DNA from: JBOGUF01 sp050696075
GTDB taxonomy: Bacteria; Chloroflexota; Chloroflexia; Thermomicrobiales; UBA6265
Assembly (NCBI GenBank): GCA_050696075.1
Contig: JBOGUF010000066.1
Span: 1 to 16,802, forward strand
Length of the DNA: 16,802 bases
Direction of reading: 5' to 3'
A model generated the notes under the pieces. That model did no database searches. It saw only the letters and a program-made list of their open reading frames with translations, and had not been told where the DNA came from. Position numbers and translations under genes: made by a program. Every line of letters begins with the position of its first letter. The stretch's first letter is position 1. Shown here piece by piece: positions 7,362-13,425 of the stretch.

Positions 7362-7620
7362 GGGGGATCAGCATAGTCAAGAACCAATAGGCCGTATGCT
7401 CGGCATCGTCGGGAATATCCCGGAACTCACCCATGTCATACCGCCGAAGGAACTCCTCGCCACCCATGCCCATGATCTCGCGCGCTTGCTGGTCAAATAG
7501 CGCATGCGCCTCTTGTTTCGTCACGTCATGCACCTGGGCGTCAGCCCCGCGAAGCATTGCTTCCCATCGGGCGTCATCCATCTCAACAACGTTCTCAGAC
7601 CGCACCGCACGCTGAACCAT
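7351..7620 (-). CDS. Unknown small protein, upstream partner of two-gene module, copy A
   Basis: Protein of about 89 residues. The central block EAHALFDQQAREIMGMGGEE then FLRRYDMGEFRDIPDD is nearly the same in copy B (8247-8528), and I recall this 'ALFD-x-RA-x-x-x-x-G-x-S/G-G-x-EFLRR-D-GEF' pattern from many uncharacterised small bacterial proteins. It is acidic and probably cytoplasmic. Two ATGs lie six bases apart; the second (7620) is chosen because GAAGGA ends right against the first and is 6 bases from the second. Its stop codon TAG at 7351-7353 overlaps the TTG start of the larger partner. The N-terminal 30 residues are not conserved between copies, consistent with a partner-specific or recognition part. 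A role as antitoxin or chaperone for the larger partner is inference from gene order only. Confidence 0.72.
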   Translation of the reverse strand: MVQRAVRSENVVEMDDARWEAMLRGADAQVHDVTKQEAHALFDQQAREIMGMGGEEFLRRYDMGEFRDIPDDAEHTAYWFLTMLIPLGR

Positions 7621-7658
7621 CGTCATTCCTTCAATACAAGCGGAATCCTACCACGCGG

Positions 7659-7718
7659 CTACGGCTATCCCTTGACCGCGCCGAGGGTGAAGCCGGCGAT
7701 GGCGCGGTCGAAAAAGAG
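7659..7718 (-). pseudogene. 60-bp remnant of a sugar ABC permease gene 3' end
   Basis: These 60 bases match 8575-8634 at 54 of 60 positions. Read on the minus strand they encode LFFDRAIAGFTLGAVKG and a TAG stop, against LFLDRFIAGFTLGAVKG in the intact permease at 8581-9507. Nothing of the permease is present upstream of this piece. It lies 38 bases before the small gene of module copy A, just as the intact permease end lies 52 bases before the small gene of copy B. It is therefore a leftover of the DNA duplicated, or inserted, together with the module. Confidence 0.85.
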
Positions 7719-7732
7719 ATCCGACCTTCACG

Positions 7733-8257
7733 TCACTCAGGTTCGTCTTGTGCGGTCCGCGCATGCTGGAGCACCATGCTCCAGTCTGGCCGCAATGGTT
7801 CGACCCCGAGTTGCGTGATCGCGCACCACACGACATCTGCAAACGAGATGACGCCGGTTGGAATGTGTACTTTGCTCAAATCGAAGTGCGGCGTTGGCGT
7901 CTCGATGTGCAAATGAGGATCGATGACCGGGCTGCGCCCTGTCGGGTGCCAGTGGAAGGCAAGAACGGGATGTCCATCGCGATCAAGCAGCCGGTAGTCA
8001 TACCCAGTAGTCCGTGCAAGCCAGGTTGGGCGTGCGGCAACGATCCGCTCAACACGATACCAATGTCCGATCCAGAGTTGGATTGTGCCTCTACGGCCAA
8101 TTCGGACCGGTTGTCCCCCACCAAGAGTCAACGGGTGGGGATCAGCGGCCGGATGATAGGCCCGGCCAACGAGAACCGCGTGAGACACGCAAGAGAGTGC
8201 CCTTTGTAGGGGCTCGACCAGCGCCCCAATCGCGTCCGCGGCAGACCTAGCGACCAA
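7733..8257 (-). CDS. Unknown protein, larger partner of two-gene module, copy B
   Basis: Protein of 174 residues, homologue of the product at 6843-7361. The shared core is FHWHPTGRSPV (101-111), PHLHIE (114-119) and FDLSKVHIPTG (125-135), followed by DVVWCAITQLGVEPLRPDW. The histidines H102, H104, H115, H117 and H131 and lysine K129 all have equivalents in copy A. The region about 30-95 is much less conserved, apart from a G-x-x-Y/-L-x-x pattern before the core. The TTG start at 8257 overlaps the preceding small gene by 11 nt, the same as in copy A, again without a clear ribosome binding site. The stop is 15 bases before the permease remnant. The family is not one I can name; similarity of style to TumE/DUF6516 toxins (histidine-rich core, small antitoxin-like neighbour) is noted but not demonstrated. 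Confidence 0.7.
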   Translation of the reverse strand: MVARSAADAIGALVEPLQRALSCVSHAVLVGRAYHPAADPHPLTLGGGQPVRIGRRGTIQLWIGHWYRVERIVAARPTWLARTTGYDYRLLDRDGHPVLAFHWHPTGRSPVIDPHLHIETPTPHFDLSKVHIPTGVISFADVVWCAITQLGVEPLRPDWSMVLQHARTAQDEPE

Positions 8258-8528
8258 AGGGGACGAGCATCACGAGATCCCAATAATCCAGGTGCTCACG
8301 GTCATCAGGGATGTCATCGAATTCACCCGCGTCGTAACGCCGCAGAAACTCGTCGCCGCTGATTCCCATGACACGCCGCGCCTTCGCGTCGAAGAGGGCA
8401 TGTGCTTCCTCGTCCGACAGCCATTGAACGCCAGGGATGGGATGATCTGACATGTCGAAGTGATAGCCAGTGGCTACCAGATCATCCTCAGCCTGTTCTC
8501 GGTCCGCGCGCTGCCACACCTTTGCCAT
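8247..8528 (-). CDS. Unknown small protein, upstream partner of two-gene module, copy B
   Basis: Protein of 93 residues, homologue of the copy A product at 7351-7620. The shared block runs from EEAHALFDAKARRVMGISGD through EFLRRYDAGEFDDIPDD to the C-terminal MLVPFGR; copy A ends MLIPLGR. The ATG at 8528 has GAGGAG 8 bases upstream, a stronger site than in copy A; the frame continues to 8570 but without support. The N-terminal region (about 1-45) differs from copy A. It begins 52 bases after the stop of the sugar permease gene in the same direction, so it could be read through from the transporter operon. Confidence 0.72.
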   Translation of the reverse strand: MAKVWQRADREQAEDDLVATGYHFDMSDHPIPGVQWLSDEEAHALFDAKARRVMGISGDEFLRRYDAGEFDDIPDDREHLDYWDLVMLVPFGR

Positions 8529-8574
8529 CACAGGGTCTCCTCGGGAACGATGGTACCACGACCCTTCCACATGA

Positions 8575-8634
8575 CCACGGCTACCCCTTGACCGCGCCGA
8601 GGGTGAAGCCGGCGATGAAGCGGTCGAGGAAGAG
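8575..8634. repeat. Parent copy of the 60-bp direct repeat (permease 3' end)
   Basis: This is the intact partner of 7659-7718, covering the last codons and stop of the permease gene. The two copies are in direct orientation, 916 bp apart, and bracket module copy B. The offset between the two modules is 890-896 bp, so the repeat and the modules fit one tandem duplication of about 0.9 kb. Confidence 0.85.
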
Positions 8635-9507
8635 GTTGTAGAGGAGGGCGACGGGGATGGCGATGATGACGGCGGCGGCCATCAGCGATTGCCAGAAATA
8701 GATGTCGCCGCGAATCAATTCGGTGGTGACGCCGGTGCTGATCGTCTTGCCGGACGTGGACGTGACGAAGGCAAGCGAGTAGACGAACTCGTGCAGCGAG
8801 AGAGTGAAGGCGAAGACGACGACGGTCAGGATGCCGGGGATCGAGAGCGGCAGCACCGTGCGCACGATCGCACCGAGGCGGCTGTAGCCATCGATCATCG
8901 CCTGTTCCTCGACGTCCCACGGGATCGACTTGAAAAAGCCCATCAAGAGCCAGGTGCAGAATGGGATGGTGAAGGTCGGGTAGATCAGCACCAGCGACCA
9001 AATCGAATTCTTGAGGTTGAGATCCGAGACGATCTTGGTCAACGGGATGAAGAGGAGCGTCGGCGGCACGAGGTAGACGAGGAAGATGGCGATGCCAAGC
9101 CCTTCGCCCCAGCGCCCGGCCAACCGGGTCAGGGCGTACGCGGCCGGCATCCCGATAAGCAACGTGACCAACACGACGAGGAACCCGACGAAGACGCTGT
9201 TGCGAACGAAGGTCAAATAGCTGGTGTCTTGGAACAGGAGGCGCAGGTTATCGAGGGTCGGCGACTGGTTATAGATGAGCGGGTTCTTGCCGACGACGTT
9301 GAAGTAGAGGTCTTGGTCCGTCTTGAAGATCGTCAGGATCATCCAGGCAAAGGGCAGCGCCGCGAAGAGGGTGAAGAAGGTCGCCGTCGCGTAAAGCACC
9401 GCCCGCGCGCCGACCCGCTTGGCCCGCGCCGCCCCGGCGCTGCCATACACCCCTGGCCCCGACGCCACTGGCCTCTCTACCAACGTCTGTCCCGCACTCG
9501 CCATCAT
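8581..9507 (-). CDS. Carbohydrate ABC transporter permease, MalG/UgpE type
   Basis: Protein of 308 residues with six hydrophobic segments after an N-terminal polar stretch of about 35 residues. It has the EAA loop EEQAMIDGYSRLGAIVRTVL (201-220), which docks on the ATPase, and the family's C-terminal ending GAVKG. It forms the inner-membrane channel together with the permease at 9541-10506. The first ATG (9507) is used; a second ATG follows directly. A run of three AAGG-containing 9-base repeats precedes it, with the nearest AAGG 6 bases away. It is the last gene of the operon binding protein-ATPase-permease-permease, 33 bases after the other permease. The 3' end is copied at 7659-7718. Confidence 0.93.
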   Translation of the reverse strand: MMASAGQTLVERPVASGPGVYGSAGAARAKRVGARAVLYATATFFTLFAALPFAWMILTIFKTDQDLYFNVVGKNPLIYNQSPTLDNLRLLFQDTSYLTFVRNSVFVGFLVVLVTLLIGMPAAYALTRLAGRWGEGLGIAIFLVYLVPPTLLFIPLTKIVSDLNLKNSIWSLVLIYPTFTIPFCTWLLMGFFKSIPWDVEEQAMIDGYSRLGAIVRTVLPLSIPGILTVVVFAFTLSLHEFVYSLAFVTSTSGKTISTGVTTELIRGDIYFWQSLMAAAVIIAIPVALLYNLFLDRFIAGFTLGAVKG

Positions 9508-9513
9508 CGCCAG

Positions 9514-9540
9514 CCTTGCCGTCCTTGCCGTCCTTGCCGC
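9514..9540 (-). repeat. Three 9-base repeats filling the permease-permease spacer
   Basis: On the plus strand CCTTGCCGT occurs twice and CCTTGCCGC once, end to end, filling the whole spacer from the stop codon of the upstream permease (9541-9543) to within 6 bases of the next start. On the coding strand each unit shows AAGG, so the repeats supply three ribosome-binding-like sites in series. The copy nearest the ATG is at the normal distance. Slippage here would change spacing by 9-base steps. Confidence 0.6.
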
Positions 9541-10506
9541 CTACGCCGTCTCCGTCCGTCGCGCAACGCGCAGCATTAGCGCCGCGACGCCGGCCAGGAC
9601 CGGGAAGAGGAAGACCGCCACCGCCGCGCCTTGGGCCAGGTCGCCGGCCTGGACGCCTTTGAGGAAGGCCCAATGCGCCAGCACCTGAGTCGTGTCGTTC
9701 GGGCCGCCGCGGGTCAAGATGTAGACCACGGTCATGTCGGTGAAGGTAAAGACGGTGCCGAAGAGGAAGGCAACGAGCATGATCGGCAGCAAGAGCGGCA
9801 GGCGGATCCAGAAAAGCTGCCGCCAGAACCCGGCGCCGTCGACGTTCGCGGCGTCGCGCACGTCCTGCGGGATGCTCGTCAGCCCGGCGAGGAGGATCAC
9901 CGTGGAGAGGGGCAAAATCCGCCAGACGTGGACAAGCAAGACCGAAAACTGCGCCCGATCCGGCACCGAGAGCCAGTACATGTTCGGGTCGGTGCTCCAC
10001 GACCCGCCGGCCCCGAGCAGCCCGAGTTCGCGGAAGATGTAGTCGATTGGGCTTTGTGGCGGCTGAAGGAGCCACCACCAGCCGACCGCCACCAACGCCA
10101 CTGGCGTCGCCCAAGGCAAGAGAATCAGGAAGCGCACCAGCCGCTTGCCGTGGAAGTCGGCCGAGAGGACGAGCGCCAGGATGTTGCCAAAGACCAGGAC
10201 GACGACCTGGGCGGCAAAGGTGAAGAGGAGCGTATTCCACAGTGACGTGCGGAAAATCTTGTCGTCCCAAGTGGCGCGGAAGTTTTCGAGGCCGACCCAG
10301 TCGATGCTCTGGTCGCCGACGGTGACGTCGCTGAAGGCGTAGGCAATCGCCAAGACCAGGGGAAACCCCACCAGGGCGATGATGTAGATGACGGCCGGCA
10401 GGAGCATGATCGGCCCGACGAACCACTCCCGGTCGAGGAGAAAGCGGCCCTCGCCCGTTTCGACCCGCGCCGTGGTGGTTGGGATGGGGGCGACCGGGGC
10501 CGCCAT
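9541..10506 (-). CDS. Carbohydrate ABC transporter permease, MalF/UgpA type
   Basis: Protein of about 321 residues, first of the two permeases. Hydrophobic segments begin at about 30 (GPIMLLPAVIYIIALVGFPL), and five more follow. The EAA loop is VRDAANVDGAGFWRQLFWIR (216-235). The C-terminus is short and basic (RVARRTETA). The frame is open to 11178, but the ATG at 10506 is the real start: it overlaps the TAA stop of the ATPase gene by one base (TAATG), a standard sign of translational coupling, and the residues before it antisense-overlap the ATPase. It acts with the permease at 8581-9507 as the membrane channel of a CUT1-type importer. Confidence 0.94.
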   Translation of the reverse strand: MAAPVAPIPTTTARVETGEGRFLLDREWFVGPIMLLPAVIYIIALVGFPLVLAIAYAFSDVTVGDQSIDWVGLENFRATWDDKIFRTSLWNTLLFTFAAQVVVLVFGNILALVLSADFHGKRLVRFLILLPWATPVALVAVGWWWLLQPPQSPIDYIFRELGLLGAGGSWSTDPNMYWLSVPDRAQFSVLLVHVWRILPLSTVILLAGLTSIPQDVRDAANVDGAGFWRQLFWIRLPLLLPIMLVAFLFGTVFTFTDMTVVYILTRGGPNDTTQVLAHWAFLKGVQAGDLAQGAAVAVFLFPVLAGVAALMLRVARRTETA

Positions 10507-11537
10507 TACGCGCCCTCCCGCGTGCGCAGGCCGGACCGCGCGTCGAAGACTTTCAGATCGCTCCGCCGGACGGCGAATTCGTGGACGCCGCCCGGCTCGA
10601 CCGGCACGTCTGCCGTCGAGGGGAAGCGCGCGATCGTCCGCGTGCCCTCGACCTCGCCGTAGAGGAGGCGTTCCGCGCCGAGATACTCCTCGCGCGCCAC
10701 GGTGAACGAAAAGGGCGCCAGATCGTCGGCGTTGCCGGCCATGACGCGCGGGAAGAAGTGCTCTGGTCGAAATCCGACGAGCTGACCATTCCGCCCGACA
10801 AGGTTCATCGGCGGCGACCCGAGGAAGGTGGCGACGAAGGTATCGGCCGGTTCGTCGTAGATCTCGTGCGGCGTCCCGACCTGGCGAATCTTGCCCTGGT
10901 CGATGACGGCGATGCGATCCCCCATCCCCATCGCCTCGACCTGGTCGTGGGTGACGTAGATCGTCGTCGTCCCGATCCGGCGTTGGAACTGTTGCAACTC
11001 GTCGCGGGCCGAGGCCCGGCGCTGGGCGTCGAGGTTGGAGAGGGGTTCGTCGAGCAGGAAGACGTTCGGATGACGAACGATCGCGCGCGCGAGCGCGACC
11101 CGCTGCCGCTGGCCGCCCGAGAGTTGCCGGGGCTTCCGCTTCAGCAAGTGGTCGATCCCGAGGATGCCGGCCGCCCACGCCACCTGCCGTTCTTGCTCCT
11201 CCTTCGGCAACTTGGCGGCCTTCAGGGGGAAGGCGATGTTGTTGTAAACGTTGAGGTGCGGATAGAGCGCGTAGCTCTGGAAGACCATTGCGATCTGGCG
11301 GGCGCGCGGCGGCAGGCCGTTGACGACCTGTCCCCCGATCAGGATCTCACCCTCGGTTGGCTGTTCTAACCCACCGATCATCCGCAAGAGGGTCGTCTTG
11401 CCGCACCCCGACGGCCCGAGCAGGACCATATACTCGCCGTCGCGGACCATGAGGTCGATGCCGTCGACGGCGTGGACCCCCTCGCCCACGTGCCCGGTAA
11501 AGCGCTTGGTCAAGTTACGCGTCTCGACTGTTGCCAT
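10506..11537 (-). CDS. ABC transporter ATPase, UgpC/MalK type
   Basis: Protein of 343 residues. Walker A is GPSGCGKT (41-48), the Q-loop MVFQ ends at Q87, the signature LSGGQ is at 139-143, Walker B is VFLLDEP (159-165) and the switch histidine is H197. After residue about 240 there is a MOBP/TOBE-type regulatory region (VGFRPEHFF, then a later beta-rich part) as in sugar and glycerol-3-phosphate importers. All catalytic residues are intact. It provides energy for the two permeases encoded downstream. The ATG at 11537 lacks a good ribosome binding site, and the 88-bp gap before it carries a long hairpin of heptamer repeats, so its expression could be lower than that of the binding protein. 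The substrate class is carbohydrate-like; the exact sugar is not determined. Confidence 0.95.
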   Translation of the reverse strand: MATVETRNLTKRFTGHVGEGVHAVDGIDLMVRDGEYMVLLGPSGCGKTTLLRMIGGLEQPTEGEILIGGQVVNGLPPRARQIAMVFQSYALYPHLNVYNNIAFPLKAAKLPKEEQERQVAWAAGILGIDHLLKRKPRQLSGGQRQRVALARAIVRHPNVFLLDEPLSNLDAQRRASARDELQQFQRRIGTTTIYVTHDQVEAMGMGDRIAVIDQGKIRQVGTPHEIYDEPADTFVATFLGSPPMNLVGRNGQLVGFRPEHFFPRVMAGNADDLAPFSFTVAREEYLGAERLLYGEVEGTRTIARFPSTADVPVEPGGVHEFAVRRSDLKVFDARSGLRTREGA

Positions 11538-11546
11538 CGTTACACC

Positions 11547-11622
11547 AGGGGTCAGGAGTCAGGAGTCAGGGAACCACGACTCGTTCTCTCCCTGACCCCC
11601 GACCCCTGACTCCCGACCCCTC
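11547..11622 (-). repeat. Inverted heptamer-repeat hairpin between binding-protein and ATPase genes
   Basis: Left arm: GTCAGGA, GTCAGGA, GTCAGGG (11551-11571). Right arm: four complementary 7-base units of the type CCCTGAC (11590-11617). They can pair through most of their length with a loop of about 18 bases. The element starts 4 bases after the stop codon of the binding-protein gene and ends 9 bases before the ATPase start. In sugar ABC operons such hairpins often partly stop transcription or protect the upstream message, raising the amount of binding protein; that role is inferred here. Confidence 0.75.
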
Positions 11623-11625
11623 CGT

Positions 11626-13026
11626 CTATCGGCCGCCGCCGACGAGGCCTTCGGCAGACCACTGCTCGTAGTAGCCGTTGATCTGCTCCTCGGCCTCGGC
11701 GACCGACTCCGCGGCCGATTGCTCGCCGCGGGCAACGCGGGCCAGCATATTCGGCAGGGTGTACTCACCGAAGACCGAGCCCATCACCGCGTTGGCCGGA
11801 CCGGGGTGACCGATGTTGGTCGTCCACTCGTTGGTTCCCTTGAGGACGGCCAGCTTGTCCGGCGGATCGGAGCCGTAGGGGTCGTTGTCGAGCCAGCCAC
11901 CCTCCTCGTAGAGCTCCGGCGTCAGGTCCGGGAAGGCGCCGAAGTCGTAGAGCAGGCTCTCCTGCGTCTTGGTGTTGTAGTTGTTGACCAGGTGGAGTAG
12001 AAACTCCTTAGACGTGTCCTGGTTTTGCGAGTAGGTCGGGATCATCGCGTTGTAGACGGCGTGACCGTTGGCCAACGCGGTCCCGTTCGGTCCGGCGAGC
12101 GGCCCAACGAAGAAGATGTCGTCGGCGACTTCCGGATTCTGATCCTGGGCGGCGCGGTAGGCCGAGATCGAGTTGAGGATGTAGCTGGCCTGGCCGGCGA
12201 CGAGGAGTTGATTGTTGCTGGCCGCATTCCAGCCGAAGACCTCGGGGGTCATCGTGTTCTGGTAGAGCTCGGCCATGTACTCCACCGCCGCGATCGTCTC
12301 GGGGGAGTTGATGATGACGTTCTCGTTCTCGTCCTGGACCGCCGCGTCGAAGGCCCAGAGCAGCGCCTGGGCCGCCATGTTGCTGTCGATCTCGTTGGAC
12401 ATCCCGATACCCATCTGGATGCCCGCTTCGTTCCTGATGCGGGTGCCGCCGTCGAGCAGCTCCTGCCAGGTGCTGGGGCCGTTGGGCAGATCGACGGCCT
12501 CCCAGAGGCTCTTGCGGTAGTCACCCGGATCGGGCGCGTAGCCGTGGACGAAGGAGTAATTCTTGTTAGTAGTCGGGTTGAAGCCGGAGCGCTCGCCGAC
12601 GCCCGACATCTCGCCATGCCGCGCCTTCGCCTCTTCGATCACGTCGGTCATGTCGATCACCGAATCCTCGAACTGACCGAGGGAGGCGATGTGCTCGACG
12701 AGGTCGTGCCCCTCTTGGGCGGCGATCTCGGCGGCGAACGTCGCTGGGACGTCGGCGGTGTTGATGTAGTCGACCTGGACCTCGACATCGTTGGCCGTGC
12801 CCCACTCCTCGACGAACGCTGTGAACCACTCGTCGTGAACGGGGACGAAGTGCTGCCAGAGCAGGATCCGGAGTTGGGTGCCCGCGATATCGCGGGTGAC
12901 CGGGGTCTGCTTAGCGGTGACCGGGCCGCGCACCAACGGGCTGGCCGCGCCAGCCAAGGCCGCCGCGCCGGCTCCCTTGAGCAGGGTTCGACGATTCATC
13001 AAACTGCGCCGGTACTGATCGCGCAT
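11626..13026 (-). CDS. Extracellular sugar-binding protein of the ABC transporter (family 1)
   Basis: Protein of about 466 residues, a usual size for CUT1 binding proteins. The N-terminus reads MNRRTLLKGAGAAALAG (10-26), a twin-arginine-type signal with R12-R13 and a hydrophobic stretch; there is no lipobox cysteine, so it may be freely secreted or anchored otherwise. The mature part begins near 40 and shows the typical ILLWQHFVPVHDEWFTAFVE start of these proteins. The C-terminus ends with glycines. The ATG at 13026 has GAGGAGG 7 bases upstream; the open frame to 13104 upstream is unsupported. It is the first gene of the operon with the ATPase and two permeases, and binds the substrate outside the membrane. 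A hairpin-rich leader of up to about 260 bases precedes it. Confidence 0.93.
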   Translation of the reverse strand: MRDQYRRSLMNRRTLLKGAGAAALAGAASPLVRGPVTAKQTPVTRDIAGTQLRILLWQHFVPVHDEWFTAFVEEWGTANDVEVQVDYINTADVPATFAAEIAAQEGHDLVEHIASLGQFEDSVIDMTDVIEEAKARHGEMSGVGERSGFNPTTNKNYSFVHGYAPDPGDYRKSLWEAVDLPNGPSTWQELLDGGTRIRNEAGIQMGIGMSNEIDSNMAAQALLWAFDAAVQDENENVIINSPETIAAVEYMAELYQNTMTPEVFGWNAASNNQLLVAGQASYILNSISAYRAAQDQNPEVADDIFFVGPLAGPNGTALANGHAVYNAMIPTYSQNQDTSKEFLLHLVNNYNTKTQESLLYDFGAFPDLTPELYEEGGWLDNDPYGSDPPDKLAVLKGTNEWTTNIGHPGPANAVMGSVFGEYTLPNMLARVARGEQSAAESVAEAEEQINGYYEQWSAEGLVGGGR

Positions 13027-13054
13027 GGTGTCGCCTCCTCTATCCGTGGCTGGT

Positions 13055-13074
13055 CTTGCGCGTCGTCGCGCAAG
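13055..13074 (-). promoter_or_regulatory. Perfect tetraloop hairpin in the binding-protein leader
   Basis: CTTGCGCG (13055-13062), loop TCGT, and CGCGCAAG (13067-13074) form an 8-bp perfect stem. It ends 28 bases before the start codon and about 15 bases before the GAGGAGG ribosome binding site. It may be an operator for a dimeric repressor or a leader structure that protects the abundant binding-protein mRNA. Confidence 0.4.
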
Positions 13075-13212
13075 AATCGCGCCAGAAACATCACCTCGCG
13101 TCACCGCGCCAGCCAGCGATCACGTCCCACGGTGGAACGGGAAGAGGCGGCCCGACGTGGGCTGCCTTCTGGCGCCTGCGCTTCGCTGAGGTGATCCTGG
13201 TGCGACAGAGTA

Positions 13213-13225
13213 CCGCAAATTGCGG
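13213..13225. promoter_or_regulatory. Operator-like palindrome upstream of the ABC operon
   Basis: CCGCAA, a central A, then TTGCGG: a perfect 6-bp inverted repeat of the size bound by small dimeric repressors. It lies about 190 bases upstream of the binding-protein start. No regulator gene is in the window, so the link to sugar control is inferred. Confidence 0.3.
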
Positions 13226-13291
13226 CGGTTTGTCTGCTTCGCCTGGTGTCTCTCTGGGTGCGTCAGCCTCTTGCGGCGCAGCAGACCGCCC

Positions 13292-13319
13292 ATATTAGAG
13301 CGTGGCAACCACGCGCCAA
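13292..13319 (-). promoter_or_regulatory. Possible ABC operon promoter with operator in its spacer
   Basis: Read leftward, TTGGCG (13314-13319) and TAATAT (13292-13297) are separated by 16 bases and each match the consensus at four of six positions. The spacer holds a perfect inverted repeat, GCGTGG-CAA-CCACGC (13300-13314). A repressor bound there would block the polymerase directly. The resulting leader would be about 260 bases. Confidence 0.35.
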
Positions 13320-13360
13320 GACAAGATACTCCGGGCGCCGCTCTCCGTTGGTAGCGCAAC

Positions 13361-13392
13361 CGACGGCGGGGGCGACGTCGCCCCCGCCGTCG
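13361..13392. terminator. Perfect 32-bp palindrome downstream of the CHRD-like gene
   Basis: Positions 13361-13376 and 13377-13392 are exact reverse complements (arms of 16, nearly all G and C, centre GACGTC). It lies 33 bases beyond the stop codon of the CHRD-like gene and upstream of the ABC operon promoter candidate, the expected place for a transcript end. No T-run follows in either direction. Confidence 0.55.
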
Positions 13393-13425
13393 TCCAGCAG
13401 ACAGCGTCGACCGCCGCGTACCGCG

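Larger units (their letters stand above)
13027..13425. other. Intergenic region carrying the ABC operon leader and the CHRD-gene terminator
   Basis: No gene is supported in these 399 bases; the frames present lack binding sites and recognisable content. From left to right it holds a tetraloop hairpin (13055-13074), an operator-like palindrome (13213-13225), a possible promoter with an internal palindrome (13292-13319) and a very strong 16-bp palindrome (13361-13392). TTGCGGCG occurs twice in direct orientation (13220-13227 and 13271-13278). I looked for a known riboswitch and did not recognise one. Confidence 0.5.

Noticed and set aside
9269..10426. Collagen-like GKDGKDGKAG stretch in a minus-strand frame
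   Set aside because: It is produced by the 9-base repeats at 9514-9540 read in a frame that overlaps both permeases; not a real collagen-like protein.
10479..11369. A 296-codon plus-strand frame
   Set aside because: It is antisense to the ABC ATPase, which has every catalytic motif intact.
13120..13359. A 79-codon minus-strand frame in the ABC operon leader
   Set aside because: It has no ribosome binding site, crosses promoter-like and palindromic sequences, and shows no recognisable content. A leader peptide was considered but not supported.
13027..13425. Riboswitch in the long leader of the sugar-binding-protein gene
   Set aside because: Hairpins are present, but I recognised no conserved core of a known riboswitch class.
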